A stretch of 64,000 nucleotides of DNA from Scylla paramamosain (GCF_035594125.1 NC_087183.1:9060868-9124867), one strand, 5' to 3'. Positions 1-12,001 are shown, counted from the stretch's first letter. Numbers and translations are program-made. The notes: generated by a model from the letters alone, not told the origin.

Positions 1-604
1 GTAGTAAGAATCTCCCTCTCCCTCTGCTCTGATTAACTGAATTAGGAGCACGGCGCCGTAAAAAAATAATAAAATAAAAAAAATAAAAATTATGACACCG
101 GATTCATGCCAAAAGCTTCAACAAAAGATCAACCGACAATAAAAAGAAAGGACTGCAAAACAATACGTGGAATTAGATTAACAAAAGAACAGGAGGGCTG
201 AACTCCAGGTAATGGATGAAAAGACTGAGTGGGCGTCTTTTTCAGGTGAGGTGGTCAAATGAGCGTGATACCAACTTGAGACAAACATCGCCCTGCTCCT
301 TGGAAATCTTATTGTGCTGGAGGAGAAGCAGAGGAAAGGCGAGAATGAGGAGCTTCGATGAGCTAAAATGAACTCCAGTATTTGGGGTGAGTATTGAACA
401 CGTGCTGGTAGGAATGAGGAGAATTGTAATAGCTAATATTTTCATTGCTTGTCGATACTCGGGAGCATTAAAAAAAATAAATAAATACAAGGACACACAC
501 ATACAAATGATTAAAATAAAAAAAATGGAGGAGAAGGGGTTGATTTTGTCGTTTCTATACTATTTACACAAAAAAAGAAAAGAGGCAAACTGTCATTTCT
601 ATAC
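1..604. other. AT-rich spacer, nothing recognised
   Basis: Short homopolymer A runs and unremarkable sequence. The open frames here are short (86 residues or fewer), lack any recognisable motif and overlap on opposite strands. Confidence 0.6.
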
Positions 605-607
605 TAT

Positions 608-700
608 TTAAAGGGACTGAAGTACAAAAAATATCTTGAAAATGCTGTACGTAATTATGAAAAAAAAAAAAAAAACGTGTCTGGCAGTGAAAAGGGTTAA
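608..700. mobile_element. Short TTAA-bounded repeat, copy 1 (MITE-like, family 2)
   Basis: 93 bp from TTAA at 608 to TTAA at 697-700. The right end reads GGCAGTGAAAAGGGTTAA, and the interior GCTGTACGTAATTATGA resembles GATTGTAGATGGTTATGA in the copy at 28594-28709. A poly-A run has expanded inside it. Non-coding. Confidence 0.5.
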
Positions 701-1145
701 ATACCAATAAAAGAAAAACTGGTTCACATATAGAGCTGAAAATAAAAGGAACGGACTCTTCAAGGACATGGACAAGTAAACAGACATCAGTTTCAAAGGG
801 AGGTTGGTTGGATATAATTATAGATGATGGCGATTGTTTTTTTTTAAGTGCTCAATTACTGCCTTGTGTGGGTGAAGTGGCCTTTGCAACCCCTTTTTTC
901 TGTTCTTTTTTTCTCTTATTTTCTCTGCTTTCCTTCCTCTTCCTCCTCTTCATTCGTGTCTTTTTTCCTCCTTCCTCTTTCAGCTGGCCTTTGCAGTCTG
1001 TTTTTTCTCACTTTGTGTTGAGAATATCGTTAAATGCATTCTTCTGTTCTCCTTTCTTTTGCTTTCTCTGCCTCCTTGTCATTCTTACCTTTCTTTATTT
1101 TTTGTTTTCTCTGCCTTCCTTCCTCTTCCTCCTCGTCATTCTCGC

Positions 1146-1176
<31 letters not shown>

Positions 1177-1480
1177 TGTCATTCTCGTCTCCCCTCACTC
1201 TTCTAATCTTTATGCAGATATAGTTATTATCGCCTTCTGTTTTCTCAATGCTTCTTTCTTTTTATTCTGTTTTATATCCTTCTTTCAAATTCTCCTCTCG
1301 CGCTGCACTCCTTCCTTCTCATCACGCACCTTTCCTTCCTCCTCTTCCGCATGCAAAGAGGAACACACACATCCACACACAAACACACACAAAGACACGC
1401 ACAAACACGCACGGTGATGGTAGTGGAAGCAACATCAGTGATAAAGGCAGTGGTGGTGAAGGGGACGACTCGTGACATTG
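701..1480. other. Polypyrimidine block with short repeats
   Basis: From about 890 to 1350 the plus strand is almost wholly C and T (imperfect TTCT/CCTC), including (TTTC)n at 1149-1179. Imperfect (CA)n follows at 1362-1412. The open frames here are products of the low-complexity sequence (Phe/Leu/Ser only), not genes. Confidence 0.7.
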
Positions 1481-1837
1481 TAATTATAATCGAAAATAAT
1501 AAAAATCCAAGTTAATGCCACGCGATAAACACACGTCACACCTGAGGGGGAAATATACACAAGACAACTTTTATGACCTTGACCTTACCAAATGACCCCC
1601 GTGATAAAAGGTGAACGTGATAACGGCGTAATGACTGGAGGTGAGAGTGGTATTACGAAGGATTAACAGGGAAGAATAAACGACGATAGGACATTAAAAA
1701 CTGTACGGACACTCTCTAGTGGCTAATCTCGGCCACTTTTAACAGGCTCTTGTGGAATTTGCCGAATTTTCAAGGGGTTTTCGCGATTTTAGGCATAGTT
1801 TAACAAGGATTTTACATCACACGCAGGAAAAATACCC

Positions 1838-1915
1838 ATGGAAAGCCGAAAACAGCCTTTGTAGCCTTTGAAAACCAACCTTAAAAACCCCCCGAAGCTT
1901 TTCAGAATACTTGGT
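1838..1915 (+). repeat. Diverged copy of the GCCTTTGAAAAT/TTTCAGAATA dispersed repeat
   Basis: Contains GCCTTTGAAAACCAACC and CTTTTCAGAATACTTGG, corresponding to GCCTTTGAAAATAGTCG and CGTTTCAGAATACTGG at the end of the element at 33561-33898. Strongly diverged; boundaries uncertain. Confidence 0.4.
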
Positions 1916-1930
1916 TTTAAGCCTTCCAAA

Positions 1931-2590
1931 GCGGTTTAATTGGACTACGAAATAAAGCGAAAGAGTTGGAATAGACGGATGAAGTGAAGAGATACAAAAA
2001 AAAAAAAAAAAAGTTGAAGTATGTAATGGAACAAACGAACACTTTATACTATATTCTGTTTCACTAACTCTGGCGCAGCACTTGACTAGCAAAGGGAATG
2101 CAAACACCGCCACTGACCCATGATCTCATCCACCGTTTAGTCAAATATTTACCCTTTCTGTTCAAACGAGCGGCAAACTGACAAAAAAACTAAGAAAACA
2201 TTTATCAACTTAAGGTAATGTGTTATGCATGTACAAAATAACCTGGTGCATTACAAATAAGTGAGGATTTGGGCTGGAAGGAAAAGAAATAGCAATAGGC
2301 TTTAAGATGTGAATACTTGAACAGGGCAGGTGCAGAGTGTCAGTGTTACCAAGTCCGCGATTCCTCAGGCACCGCGACGGAAATGCAGACAGAATAAACA
2401 AATGACAGCGATTTTTAAAGGATAAAAGAAAATTTAAAAGATACATAGAGACGAAGATGCAAGTATTATTGGCTATCTTTTTCAGGTATAAAGCTTGACT
2501 TGCGGGTACAGAATAGAAACAATGGCCCAGTAATGCTTAAAGGGTGAGAAATGGGGGTAGTAGTAGTGACCAAGATGCTGATATATTACA
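1931..2590. other. Spacer, nothing recognised
   Basis: No exon-like GC-rich segment, tRNA or repeat seen; only short open frames without recognisable motifs. Confidence 0.5.
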
Positions 2591-2594
2591 GGCT

Positions 2595-2835
2595 GTTGGA
2601 GCTGTGTAGTGAGGCGGGAGGTTTGCAGAAGGTATATAAAGTTCAGGAATCATAGTGAGGCGGGGGTTTGTCGAAGGTATAAAGTTTAGGAACCACGGCT
2701 ATAATAGAAGAGAGGACACAAGTGATGGTTAAGGGATAAATTGTGGTACTAGTGACGAAGAGGCCGGCACATGCTAGCCTGCTGGAGTAACGAGGTGTGG
2801 ATTTCTCGAAGGTACAAAGTTTAGGAATCATGGGT
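2595..2835. repeat. Diverged tandem repeat around GAGGCGGG..GAAGGTATAAAG
   Basis: Three related segments: GTGAGGCGGGAGGTTTGCAG then AAGGTATATAAAGTTCAGGA near 2609; GTGAGGCGGGGGTTTGTCGA then AGGTATAAAGTTTAGGAA near 2655; and a third with GGTACAAAGTTTAGGAATCA near 2811. Spacing is irregular (about 45 and 155 bp), so this is an old tandem or nested duplication. Confidence 0.55.
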
Positions 2836-2841
2836 ATAGGT

Positions 2842-3062
2842 GGTAACAGATGAAATGCAGGTACGTATATATTTGGTAAGGTTGCGTTAAGTTAGGTTAG
2901 GTGAGAGGCAAGCACTTCCATTTCAAGCTGGCGAAAGAAAAAAAAAAGAAAAGAAAAACTATAAGAGGCGGTAACAGAGATGAAATGCAGGTACATATAT
3001 TAGGTTAGATAAGGAGAAAGACAATTCCACTTCAGGTTGACGAAATAAGAAAAACAGCAAAG
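2842..3062. repeat. About 115-bp tandem duplication
   Basis: GGTAACAGATGAAATGCAGG (about 2848) recurs as GGTAACAGAGATGAAATGCA (about 2970). Both are followed by GTACRTATAT, TTAGGTTAG, then CAAGCACTTCCATTTCAAGC or CAATTCCACTTCAGGTTGAC and an A-rich tail. Two diverged copies in tandem. Confidence 0.65.
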
Positions 3063-3074
3063 CAAAGCAAACTC

Positions 3075-3405
3075 CATATTCCCTCTCATTCTCTCCCTCC
3101 CTCCCTCCCTCACACCCTCCGACAAACGCAGAAAGCTGGAGATAAGTGAGGCTGCGACACGAGTGAGAGGAGGGGCGAGGGAGGGAGAGGAGGGGAGAGG
3201 GAGTGAGAGGAGGTGGGACAGAATGTGGGAGAAAGGACCCGCTGAAGAAGAAAGCGACCAAAGGGGGGAGAGGAGAGGAAGGAGGAGGAGGAGAAAGAAG
3301 AGGAGAGGGAGAACGGATGTGGAGGAAGTGTTAGGGGAGGAAATGGAGGAGAAATGACAGTGTTGGGAGGAAAGGATGGGTGGAGGGTGGAGGTGAGAGG
3401 GAACG

Positions 3406-3442
<37 letters not shown>

Positions 3443-3580
3443 CGAAAGAGAAAGTGTGTAATTCTCTTCCTTCACTGCCTTCAATATCACCGACTTTGCC
3501 CGTAACACGTTCACTTCAGCCTGCGTCACGAATTTTATATCACGCCAAGCTTTTCTACAACAGGCGATTCCGCGTAAAGC

Positions 3581-3668
<88 letters not shown>

Positions 3669-3857
3669 TCCGTCTGAGTGAAAAAAAAAAAAAATAAATA
3701 AATGGAACAAAACTCCACACAAACAAGTGCAAATGGAGCTGAACGAGGCTTAACGACCCGACAGAAAGGTCAAGTTTTAATTCTGACGCTGACATTAATT
3801 TCAATCATTTCAGAAAATCACGTAAGCGAGACTGAAGGAATGAAAAAAAAATGCGTG

Positions 3858-3914
<57 letters not shown>

Positions 3915-3917
3915 AGA
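3075..3917. repeat. Purine/pyrimidine block with (TG)n and two (GA)n tracts
   Basis: GA-rich sequence 3160-3390, (TG)n at 3409-3438, a 78-bp (GA)n tract at 3584-3661, and interrupted (GA)n at 3860-3917. Long open frames of Ser-Leu or Arg-Glu alternation here arise only from the repeats. Confidence 0.85.
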
Positions 3918-4018
3918 AAATTTAATGTGTATTTCTGAACCGTCGACTATTGAATTTGTTTAATCCTTTCCTGACCTTAGTGATGGTGGTGGTGGTAATA
4001 ATGGCGGTTGTAATAATA

Positions 4019-4066
4019 ATGGTGGTGGTGGTGGTGGTGGTGGTGGTGGTGGTGGTGGTGGTGGTG
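4019..4066 (+). repeat. (GGT)n microsatellite
   Basis: About 15 uninterrupted GGT units, preceded by imperfect GGT/AAT repeats from 3980. Confidence 0.9.
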
Positions 4067-4139
4067 CCGGTAATATTGCCTGAGTGAAAATCGGACAAGG
4101 GTACTCCATGCAAAACTGACATAATACACCTGGAAAATC

Positions 4140-5030
4140 ACTGATGTTTATGCCTTTTTGGCCGTACTTTGATGTACATAGGTCGGATTTTACACGGCGT
4201 TAGTACTCATTTGGTTTCAGACTTGAGCGAGCGTTAAGTATAAACATGATTCTAGTAGTTGGTTCGTTTAAAGGGGATAAGCTGCGCAGTTTTGTGACGC
4301 ACCCTTGTGGAAATTAATGTTCGGAATATTATAACGCAAACAATGCCGTGTCACATATTTTCTTGGTGGAGGGCGTTCATAATTCCCTTGGTCGTTCCTC
4401 CTGGAATTTATATCTTGGGAGCAGCATTGAGAGTGTTATTTATTTGTTTATTTGCTCATTTTTGTGTCTTCTTGGTTACATCCCTTAAAACTTTAAAATA
4501 TCAAACCAAAGGAACAAAAAAAATATATATACAGAAAAAGGAAAAGAAAATGAATGAAATAAATGAATGAATATAGATAGATAAATAGACAAACAAAGCA
4601 ATACCATAATGAAAAACACTAAGACAAACAAAGACAACGAATTACCTAATGAAATGAAGTACATGAATAAATGAATAGATAGAGATAAGTAGATACATAA
4701 ACACAGCATTATCATACACAAACGGGGAGTGATGAACTTTTCTAGTACTGTATTACTCAAACAACGAACAACAAACAGAAGTCTTTGAACTCCACCTTAC
4801 AGAGAAGAGAGAAGAGAAGAGAAGAGAAGATAAAAAGTACAAGCTGCAAGGGTCTTCTGGATTGGTGGGCACGGGGACTGACAGTGGAGGCAACCTGGTC
4901 AGAGTGGATGTGGTAACGCTTCACTCCCTCCACCAGAACCCACTTCCTCTCAACCCACGCCACCTTAACTCTCACTTGTTGATCGCACACTGCGTTTCGA
5001 TACCGCTAAGACTCGTGTAATTAAACATCT
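4140..5030. other. AT-rich spacer with weak repeats
   Basis: No gene recognised. 4556-4740 is A-rich with (GAAT)/(GATA)-type units in two related blocks (GAATAAATGAATAGATAGA class). 4802-4830 is a short (AGAAG)n run. Confidence 0.5.
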
Positions 5031-5086
<56 letters not shown>

Positions 5087-5243
5087 TTTGGTTCTGATAA
5101 TAAAACAGCCTGCTGGTTCTCGGGAATGCTTCAGATGTGTCTATGAAGCGCTTCGGACTTTCAGTGGAGAAAAAGGAATGTTAAGAATGAAGGAATGTAT
5201 GTAGTGAAGTTAAGAAGGAAGTTATAAGGGATGAAACAGTTAT

Positions 5244-5304
<61 letters not shown>
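5031..5304. repeat. (CT)n and (GA)n pair in inverted orientation
   Basis: (C)9 then (CT)n at 5039-5084 and (GA)n at 5253-5304, about 170 bases apart. The two tracts are reverse complements and could pair as a hairpin. Confidence 0.85.
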
Positions 5305-5310
<6 letters not shown>

Positions 5311-5619
5311 ATCAGACAAAAAAAAAAAAAAAAAAGTCAGACGCACAGATAAACGAAGATAGACAAAAAACAAACCTACAAATAAAGACAAACAAAGACA
5401 AAAATAGACAAACAAAACAGACAGAAACAGACATACATACATACAGACAGACAGGAATTCGGAGAGATTACAATACAAAAGAATAAAATAAACAAAACGT
5501 GAACAAAGCTTCCAGGAGGGATCTACAGGGCCCTTCAGCCTGTCCTCCCCTGCCGCTGATAAAATTCCTGTGAAGGCTTTGTGACCAGGCCTGTGTGTCA
5601 GTATTCGCCAGGAGGTCTT

Positions 5620-5896
5620 GAGGCAACCAACACCATCACCACCATTGCTACCATCACCGCCACCACTACTACGATCACAGCCAGCATCGCCATCACCACC
5701 ACTGCTACCACCACTCACTGCTATCATTACCAACACCATTCCTACTACCAAAACCACCATTCCCACCAAAGCCACCATCACCATAGCCTCCATCACCAGA
5801 ACTACACCCATTCCTTCCAAGACCACAATCTCAAAACTGCCACTTCCGCAGCCTCCCACCACCACCACCACCACCACCACCACCACCACCACCACT
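5620..5896 (+). repeat. (ACC)-rich block ending in (CAC)n
   Basis: Imperfect ACC/ATC/CAC repeats from 5620, becoming pure (CAC)n at 5857-5896. The His- or Thr-rich open frames reflect the repeat. Confidence 0.85.
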
Positions 5897-6137
5897 GATC
5901 TCATCGGAAATCCATGAGGAAGAGAATGGCAAAGACCGGCTCAGACTAAAGATCTCTGTCACACGCTGCTGTTCTGTCTCTCCTGTCTTTGTCTGTCTCT
6001 TCCTCACCACACCCCCGTTCCTCTTGTACCAATGAAATCAAAGCAACCATTTTTACTGTCACACCGCTATTGTTTTCTTTGTCCCTCTTCTTATCTTTGT
6101 CCACACCGTTGTCTCTTCCGTTCACGGTTTCTCAACC

Positions 6138-6354
6138 GTATTCGAAACATCTCTGGCCGCACCACGACTGCATACAAAAGGCTCTATAGTTGAAGTTGGA
6201 CAGGTTTTTTAAGGTGGCTTTCATGGTTCTAGTAACAGACAAGCTTTTTACATTATTAGCGGTACAAACAATACTCTTGTGAACCCGGCTAACCGTATCT
6301 GAAGCCTTTGAAAATACTCGTGGTGAAAGAGAGACCAAACCGTTTCAGAATAAG
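6138..6354 (+). mobile_element. MITE-like dispersed repeat with TATTCTGAAACG-type ends
   Basis: Starts GTATTCGAAACATCTC and ends CCGTTTCAGAATAAGG, an imperfect inverted terminal pair. Interior GGTTCTAGTAACAGAC, AATACTCTTGTGAACCCGG and GCCTTTGAAAATACTCGTGG match the element at 33561-33898 at clearly recognisable identity. Non-coding. Confidence 0.65.
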
Positions 6355-6857
6355 GGTCCAAGATGTTTCCTCGACCAATTACCGATACCGTCACTGCGCT
6401 TCCGTTTCCTGGTGTCATTAGCTCTGTCCGTGTTTCTGCCGGCCGTCAAGTTTCTTCCCTCCAATTAAGAGACAAGACAAACTTTACTCTACGATTTTAT
6501 TTCCACTGATCAACGTCGTCCGCCCGAGTTGTTCACCGCCGCCCACCAATGCCATCTTGAGCCATTATTCTTGCCGTCCCTGGGTTTTCTGTTGCCAACT
6601 CCCGTCTACTCCTCCACCACGCTCCTCGCCTTTGACGGAGCGCCGGGGTGGAAGGGGAGTGGCAGAAGTAATCACTGGGGGCAAGGATGTTCAGGGTCGG
6701 GGAAAAAGTAGAGGAAAGTCAGTCAGTAGGTGGAGATGTGGGTTAATGGATGAGAACAAGTAACTGTTGATAGTGGATGGGATGAGTGAGAGACGGTGGG
6801 GAAGTGGAGGGAAAATGGGTAAACTGGAGGGAATACGGGGAAGTGGAGTGTATGAAA

Positions 6858-6860
<3 letters not shown>
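6355..6860. other. Moderately GC-rich spacer, no gene recognised
   Basis: Open segments of 60-68 residues on the plus strand (6529-6763) show no family I know and no clear splice structure. Low confidence either way. Confidence 0.4.
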
Positions 6861-6939
<79 letters not shown>

Positions 6940-7192
6940 GAACGAGAGAAAGTAGAGCGGCAGTGGATGAATGTGGAGAAAAGGTGGAGCAATGAGACGC
7001 AAAAAAAAAAAAAAAGAGGTATGAGAAGCAAATAAAAAATAAAAAAATAAAAAAAATGAATAAAAGGTGGGGAGAGGAGGGGGGGAAGGAGGAATAAGAG
7101 AAGGAGAGACAAAATACAAAGAGTCATTTATTCTAATAATGAAACTTCTACAAGGCTACTGGAATCATTACAAAAAACACGCCAACACGCCA

Positions 7193-7288
<96 letters not shown>
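6861..7288. repeat. (GA)n and (CT)n tracts in inverted orientation
   Basis: (GA)n 6861-6938 (78 bp) and (CT)n 7195-7288 (94 bp), separated by about 255 A/G-rich bases. Confidence 0.9.
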
Positions 7289-7291
<3 letters not shown>

Positions 7292-7379
7292 GAATCAGTT
7301 TATAAGAGCAGAGGAAAAAGTACATCATCAAAAGTTGCGCAATTAAGCTTACATTAATTAAGATAGTTCTTGGCAACAA

Positions 7380-8027
7380 TCACGTGACAAAACAGAGAAG
7401 GGAGGAGAGAAAGAGAGAATGAGAGAATAAGTGAAAATGTGAGAAAGAGGATGAGGAGTGAAAGGAAAATAAACTGAAAGGAAGAAATTATGAGAGAATA
7501 AGTAAAGATGAAAACGAGGATGAAGAATGAAAAAAAAAAACTGAAGGTAAGAAATAAAGGGGAAAAAAAGTGATAAAGAGAGAAGAAGGGATAGAAAAAA
7601 ATGCATGGGGAAGTAGAAGATTAAGCCAGAAGGAATGCAAATGAGGGAAGAGGTGGAAAAAAGACGGTGAAAGGGAGAGGGAAATGGAGATGGAATAAGT
7701 GGCCGAAGAAGACGCAGATGCGAAGAGAGGAAAGAAGAGGGAAAGGAGGCGGAAGGCGATGAGAGGAGAGCGGATGCAGCAAGAGATGGTGAGGACAGGA
7801 AAAAAAAAAAAAAAACTAGGGAAGCGGAAGGAAAGACCGGAGGAAAGTACAGGAAAAAAAATATGAAAAGAAAAAAGAATGGAAGGGAAAGATGAGAGAC
7901 GAAATTAAAGGAGGTTGATGAGAGGAGAGATGAAAAAAAAGAAGGAAAAGTATTAATAAAAGAAATTGGGAAAAAAATGAGGTAAGAAGTAAAGATTGAA
8001 GGAAAGAAGCAGCAGCGAGGTAGAGGA

Positions 8028-8067
<40 letters not shown>

Positions 8068-8840
8068 AGGTGGATTAGATGCAATACGAGGCGAGACGCA
8101 GGTGTGAAAGACTGAGAAGGGGTCGGTCAGCCAATCAGTCAGTCAGTCGGTCAGTCAGTCAGTCAGTCAGTCAGTGGGGCAGGTGAAACGGAGGGGTCCC
8201 ATCGTCACGGCCAAAGGTTTACAGGACAAGGCGCATGCGAGTATCGATTCCAAGGCCGTGACGGAGGGAAGCAGGAGGGAACGCTGAAGGAGGAGGAGGA
8301 GGAGAAAGAGGAGGAGGAAGAGGAGAAGAAGAAGAAGGGAGAAAAAATCTGCTGAGAAGGAAGAGAGCGAATGTGGTCAGCGGAGAAGGAGAAGTTTAAG
8401 GAGGAGGAAGACGAGGACGAGGAGGAGGAGGAGGAGGAAGTTTATGATTCCTGAGAAAAGAGGAAGTGAATTTTGAAAGCTGTGAAAATTGAAGAGAATG
8501 AATTTGAAGGAGGAAAGCTTCACTACAATGTATGATGAAATGATAGGAGGAGGAGGAGGAGGAGGAGGAGGAGGAGGAGGAGGAGGAGGAAACGGTGTAA
8601 GTGCTTGGGAAGGTTGAGGTAAAGGAACAAAGATAGGATGAGAAGAAGGGAAAGAGAAAGAGAAGAAAGGAAGAAGGGAAAGAGGAGGAAGAGGAAGGGG
8701 AAGAGGGAAAAGAGGAGGAGGAGGAGGAGGAAACCACGGAAGCGTCTGGGAGGATGAGGGAAGGGAACCAAGATTAGGATAAAGGAAATGAATAAAAGAT
8801 GAAGAAAAAAAATAAGACTGGATATTGCCATGTGGAAGAG
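7380..8840 (+). repeat. 1.4-kb purine-rich strand block with GGA and GTCA repeats
   Basis: The plus strand is overwhelmingly A and G from 7390 to 8080 and again 8270-8800, with (GA)n 8032-8065, (GTCA)n 8131-8176 and (GGA)n 8546-8590. Only 8085-8270 has mixed composition. No gene is supported; Pro/Ser/Leu-rich minus-strand frames are repeat translations. Confidence 0.8.
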
Positions 8841-8842
8841 TG

Positions 8843-9280
<438 letters not shown>

Positions 9281-9281
<1 letters not shown>

Positions 9282-9840
9282 CAATGTAATGAAAACAAAA
9301 GGACGTAGGGAAAGGATGAAAAAAAAAAAGTTAACAAAGGGAAGAGAAAAGGGGTTGAAAATACAGAAGGAACAAAAATAAAATGAAACAGAGGGAAGAT
9401 AAGAAAGAAAAGAAAGGAAATAAATAGAAGGCAATGGAAATGGAAGAAAAGATAGGAAAGGAAAAAAAAAAGGAAGGGTAGGGAAGAAGATAAAGGAAGA
9501 CGAAGAGAAGGAAAGAAGAGAAGGGAAGGCAAAGCAATAAAATAAAAGGGGTAAAATGAAACAGGCGTAGAGATAAAAAAAAAAAAATGGAAGAAAATAA
9601 AAGTAAACGAAGAACAAAGAAAAAATAAAACAATAAATGAGTTGAGAAAATTTTATGAAAGGTAAAGGAAAGAGAGAGAAACAAGCAGAAAATGAAAAAA
9701 ACGAAAGAAAACAATGGAGCAGAGAAAATAAACGAAAAAATAAATAAATAAATAAAGGCAGAGAATAGCTAAGGGTTCGAAGCTGCAAAGAAAACGGGCA
9801 GGAACGACAACGACAACACAGCGAAGAGACAAGACGCTGA
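9281..9840 (+). other. Purine-rich block, no gene
   Basis: A/G-rich plus strand with short homopurine runs. Minus-strand Phe/Leu/Ser frames spanning it are not credible proteins. Confidence 0.7.
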
Positions 9841-10297
9841 CGGCAGGAGGGCAGGGAGGGTCCACCCACTACAGCCAGGTACACGCTGAGGGGACACGGG
9901 AATAGCAGGGAGACACTACTGCCGGAAGGATGACGGAGTGGCGAACCTACTCGTACTCTTCACGCCCCTTGCTTCCTTACAGGTGCGCGGGAGGGACAGG
10001 CGGTGAAAATATGATGCGATTGAAAACTTTTTGCGTGGCGCCTGAACTACGGTCGTAAGGCGCCGAAACAAAGTGAAAATCGCACAAAAAAATAGTTAAA
10101 ATGCAAGGTAAAAGTAACGTAGTAAAAATAAGCTATGGGTTAAATAAAAAAAAAAAAAAAACTAAAAACAAATTAAGCTGTGTGGGATTTGAATACATAC
10201 ATAGACAGTAGTGATGGCCAAAGTTGAGTAACCAAACACTGACCTCAGGACCCGTCTTCTATAAAATCTATGCCGTGTGAAGTGTTCAAAATAAGCA

Positions 10298-10700
10298 GTC
10301 AGGTTTTATAAGGCAACCGAGAGCAGAGCGATGGACAGAGCGAAGAAACACACAAAAAAAAAAAAAAAAAAAAAAAAAAACGTGCGTGAGGTTTTAGTAG
10401 GTAACTGACAGCAGAGAAAAAGATTTACTATTGAGGGCAACAAAAGTGAAAGTAAGGTCTTATAAGGTAACAAACAGAGCAAATGAAAAACACTTGCAAT
10501 TGAAGGAAACTTTAAAAAAAAAGAGTGAATACAGAAACTTAATAGATGTAAACACGACTGTACAAGGGAGAAGAAGAACGGAGAAGAAAGGTTAAGGAAG
10601 ATGAGGCGATAAAAAGTGCTACAAAAAAAAAAAAAAAGAAATCCGGCAGTTTACTAGACCTTTAGCCACGACTGCACAAGAGTGAAGGAGTAGAGAAGAG
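10298..10700. repeat. Diverged tandem repeats (AGGTTTTATAAGGCAAC family and a 115-bp duplication)
   Basis: CAGGTTTTATAAGGCAACCG (about 10300), GAGGTTTTAGTAGGTAACTG (about 10388) and AAGGTCTTATAAGGTAACAA (about 10454) are three diverged units. Further on, ACACGACTGTACAAGGGAG (about 10550) recurs as CCACGACTGCACAAGAGTG (about 10665). Poly-A runs interrupt both. Confidence 0.55.
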
Positions 10701-10956
10701 GGAGAAGGAAGGTGAGAAAAGGAAAAACAGGTACGGGAGTTGGGAGGAGGTGAGGGGTAGGCCAGAGCTCGACGTGGGACGAAATACAGCGAAATCCCGT
10801 GGTCTTATTGTAAATCAGAGTTCGGCGTCACGTAATGTTCAGGGCGGCAGAATAATTCCAAGGAGGGCGAGGCGGTGAGGAGCGAGCAGGAGAGAAGGAT
10901 GAGGAGCTGAGGAGGATGAGGAGCAGGAGAGAAGGATGAGCCACGGCGTGAAAATA

Positions 10957-11240
10957 AGGGAAGGGTTTTTGTGCCTGAAGGAAAACTGTCGACCAGAATT
11001 GAGGGAAGGTTTTTGTTTGGATGGAAAATAAAACAAAATGTTCACGATAACTAATGGACATGTTGTTTTGTTTGTGAAGGGAAAAATGTTAATTAGAAAT
11101 CATGAAAGAGCTGTTTTGTGCATGGAGAAAAATTGTGAACCAGAAATAATGAAAGGGTTGGTCTGTAGAAAAAAAAAAATGTTAACTAGAAATTATGAGT
11201 TTGTTGTGTTTATGAAGGGAAAAATGTTAACTAGAAAGCA
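10957..11240 (+). repeat. Diverged minisatellite, about 45-52 bp unit, six units
   Basis: Units begin GGTTTTTGTGCCTGAAGG, GGTTTTTGTTTGGATGG, GTTGTTTTGTTTGTGAAGGG, CTGTTTTGTGCATGGAG, TTGGTCTGTAGAAAA and GTTGTGTTTATGAAGGG; each goes on to AAAATGTTAACTAGAAAT or a variant. The plus-strand open frame through it (11038-11289) carries the echoing peptide VKGKMLIRNHE / MKGKMLTRK, so it is a repeat translation rather than a gene. Confidence 0.7.
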
Positions 11241-11299
11241 GCTTTTTAATTTGTTTTCATGTCCGATTTCCCTTGCTTATCATTGCTAAGACGGTGCCT

Positions 11300-11430
11300 C
11301 ATAGCGAACAACTTTGGAACCGGCATCTGGGAACCGTCACCCCAAGTGGATGCCCTTCCTGGCCTTGGATCGTGGCCAGGATTCGAATCCGTACACCTAA
11401 GAACACCTCGGCCCCTGTACGTGTCAGAAA
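11300..11430 (-). mobile_element. SINE-like tRNA-related fragment
   Basis: Contains GTGGCCAGGATTCGAATCCG; the minus strand reads GGATTCGAATCCTGGCC, close to a tRNA B box (GGTTCGAATCC), followed by a GC-rich body (CCAAGGCCAGGAAGGGCATC). The flanks are AT-rich. I infer a tRNA-derived SINE; a matching A box was not convincingly found. Confidence 0.45.
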
Positions 11431-11505
11431 ATTTCGAACGAGTGTGTTAGTGGAGAATGAAATAAATGAAAGGTCAAAAGGAAGGGAGGCAGAGGTATAA
11501 AAGCA

Positions 11506-11619
11506 GCTCCAGGTAACAGGTGAGATGCAGTACAGGTGAAGGAAGCTCCAGGTAACAGGTGAGGTGCAGTGCAGGTGAAGGAAGCTCCAGGTAACAGGTG
11601 AGGTGCAGTACAGGAGAAG
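11506..11619 (+). repeat. 39-bp minisatellite, three units
   Basis: Units start at 11506, 11545 and 11584 with GCTCCAGGTAACAGGTGAGR and continue TGCAGTACAGGTGAAGGAA; near-identical over 39 bases, the third slightly short. Each unit carries AGGTAACAG/AGGTGAGG, both resembling splice donors, although no exon is apparent. Confidence 0.9.
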
Positions 11620-11948
11620 CCATTAATGGAGGAAAAAATGTGAGAGTATTTTGAGTTATAAAAGTGTTTCCACGGGGAGGTGGTGGTACGGATGAGAGGA
11701 AGGGAAGCAGTTGATGAAAATAAAAATGTTGATACTTATTTTTTTCTGCACTGCTTTCCCAACATTTTCCAAGCCAACATTAAATATCTATAAAACACGA
11801 AGGTAATCTCTGAATACTTACATGTTAATTTAATTAGATTTTATGCATTTTTTATTTATTTTTTTCTATTTATCTCCTTACTTTTATTCTTGATACGTGA
11901 ACGTCAACACTTCATAACGAATATATTGCCATTAAATCATTCTTCTAC

Positions 11949-11950
<2 letters not shown>

Positions 11951-11999
<49 letters not shown>
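11951..11999 (+). repeat. (GA)n microsatellite
   Basis: 49 bp of uninterrupted GA, followed by A/C-rich (AAAC/AAAT) sequence to 12090. Confidence 0.9.

Positions 12000-12001
<2 letters not shown>

Noticed and set aside
5161..5904. 247-residue minus-strand open frame.
   Set aside because: Composed of (GGT), (GA) and poly-A translations (poly-Val, Ser-Leu, Phe); no domain.
8131..8176. CRISPR-like regular repeat (GTCA)n.
   Set aside because: A plain tetranucleotide microsatellite without spacers, in a eukaryotic genome.
11300..11430. tRNA gene because of GGATTCGAATCC.
   Set aside because: The motif is a palindrome, no cloverleaf stems or A box could be found, so a SINE fragment is more likely.
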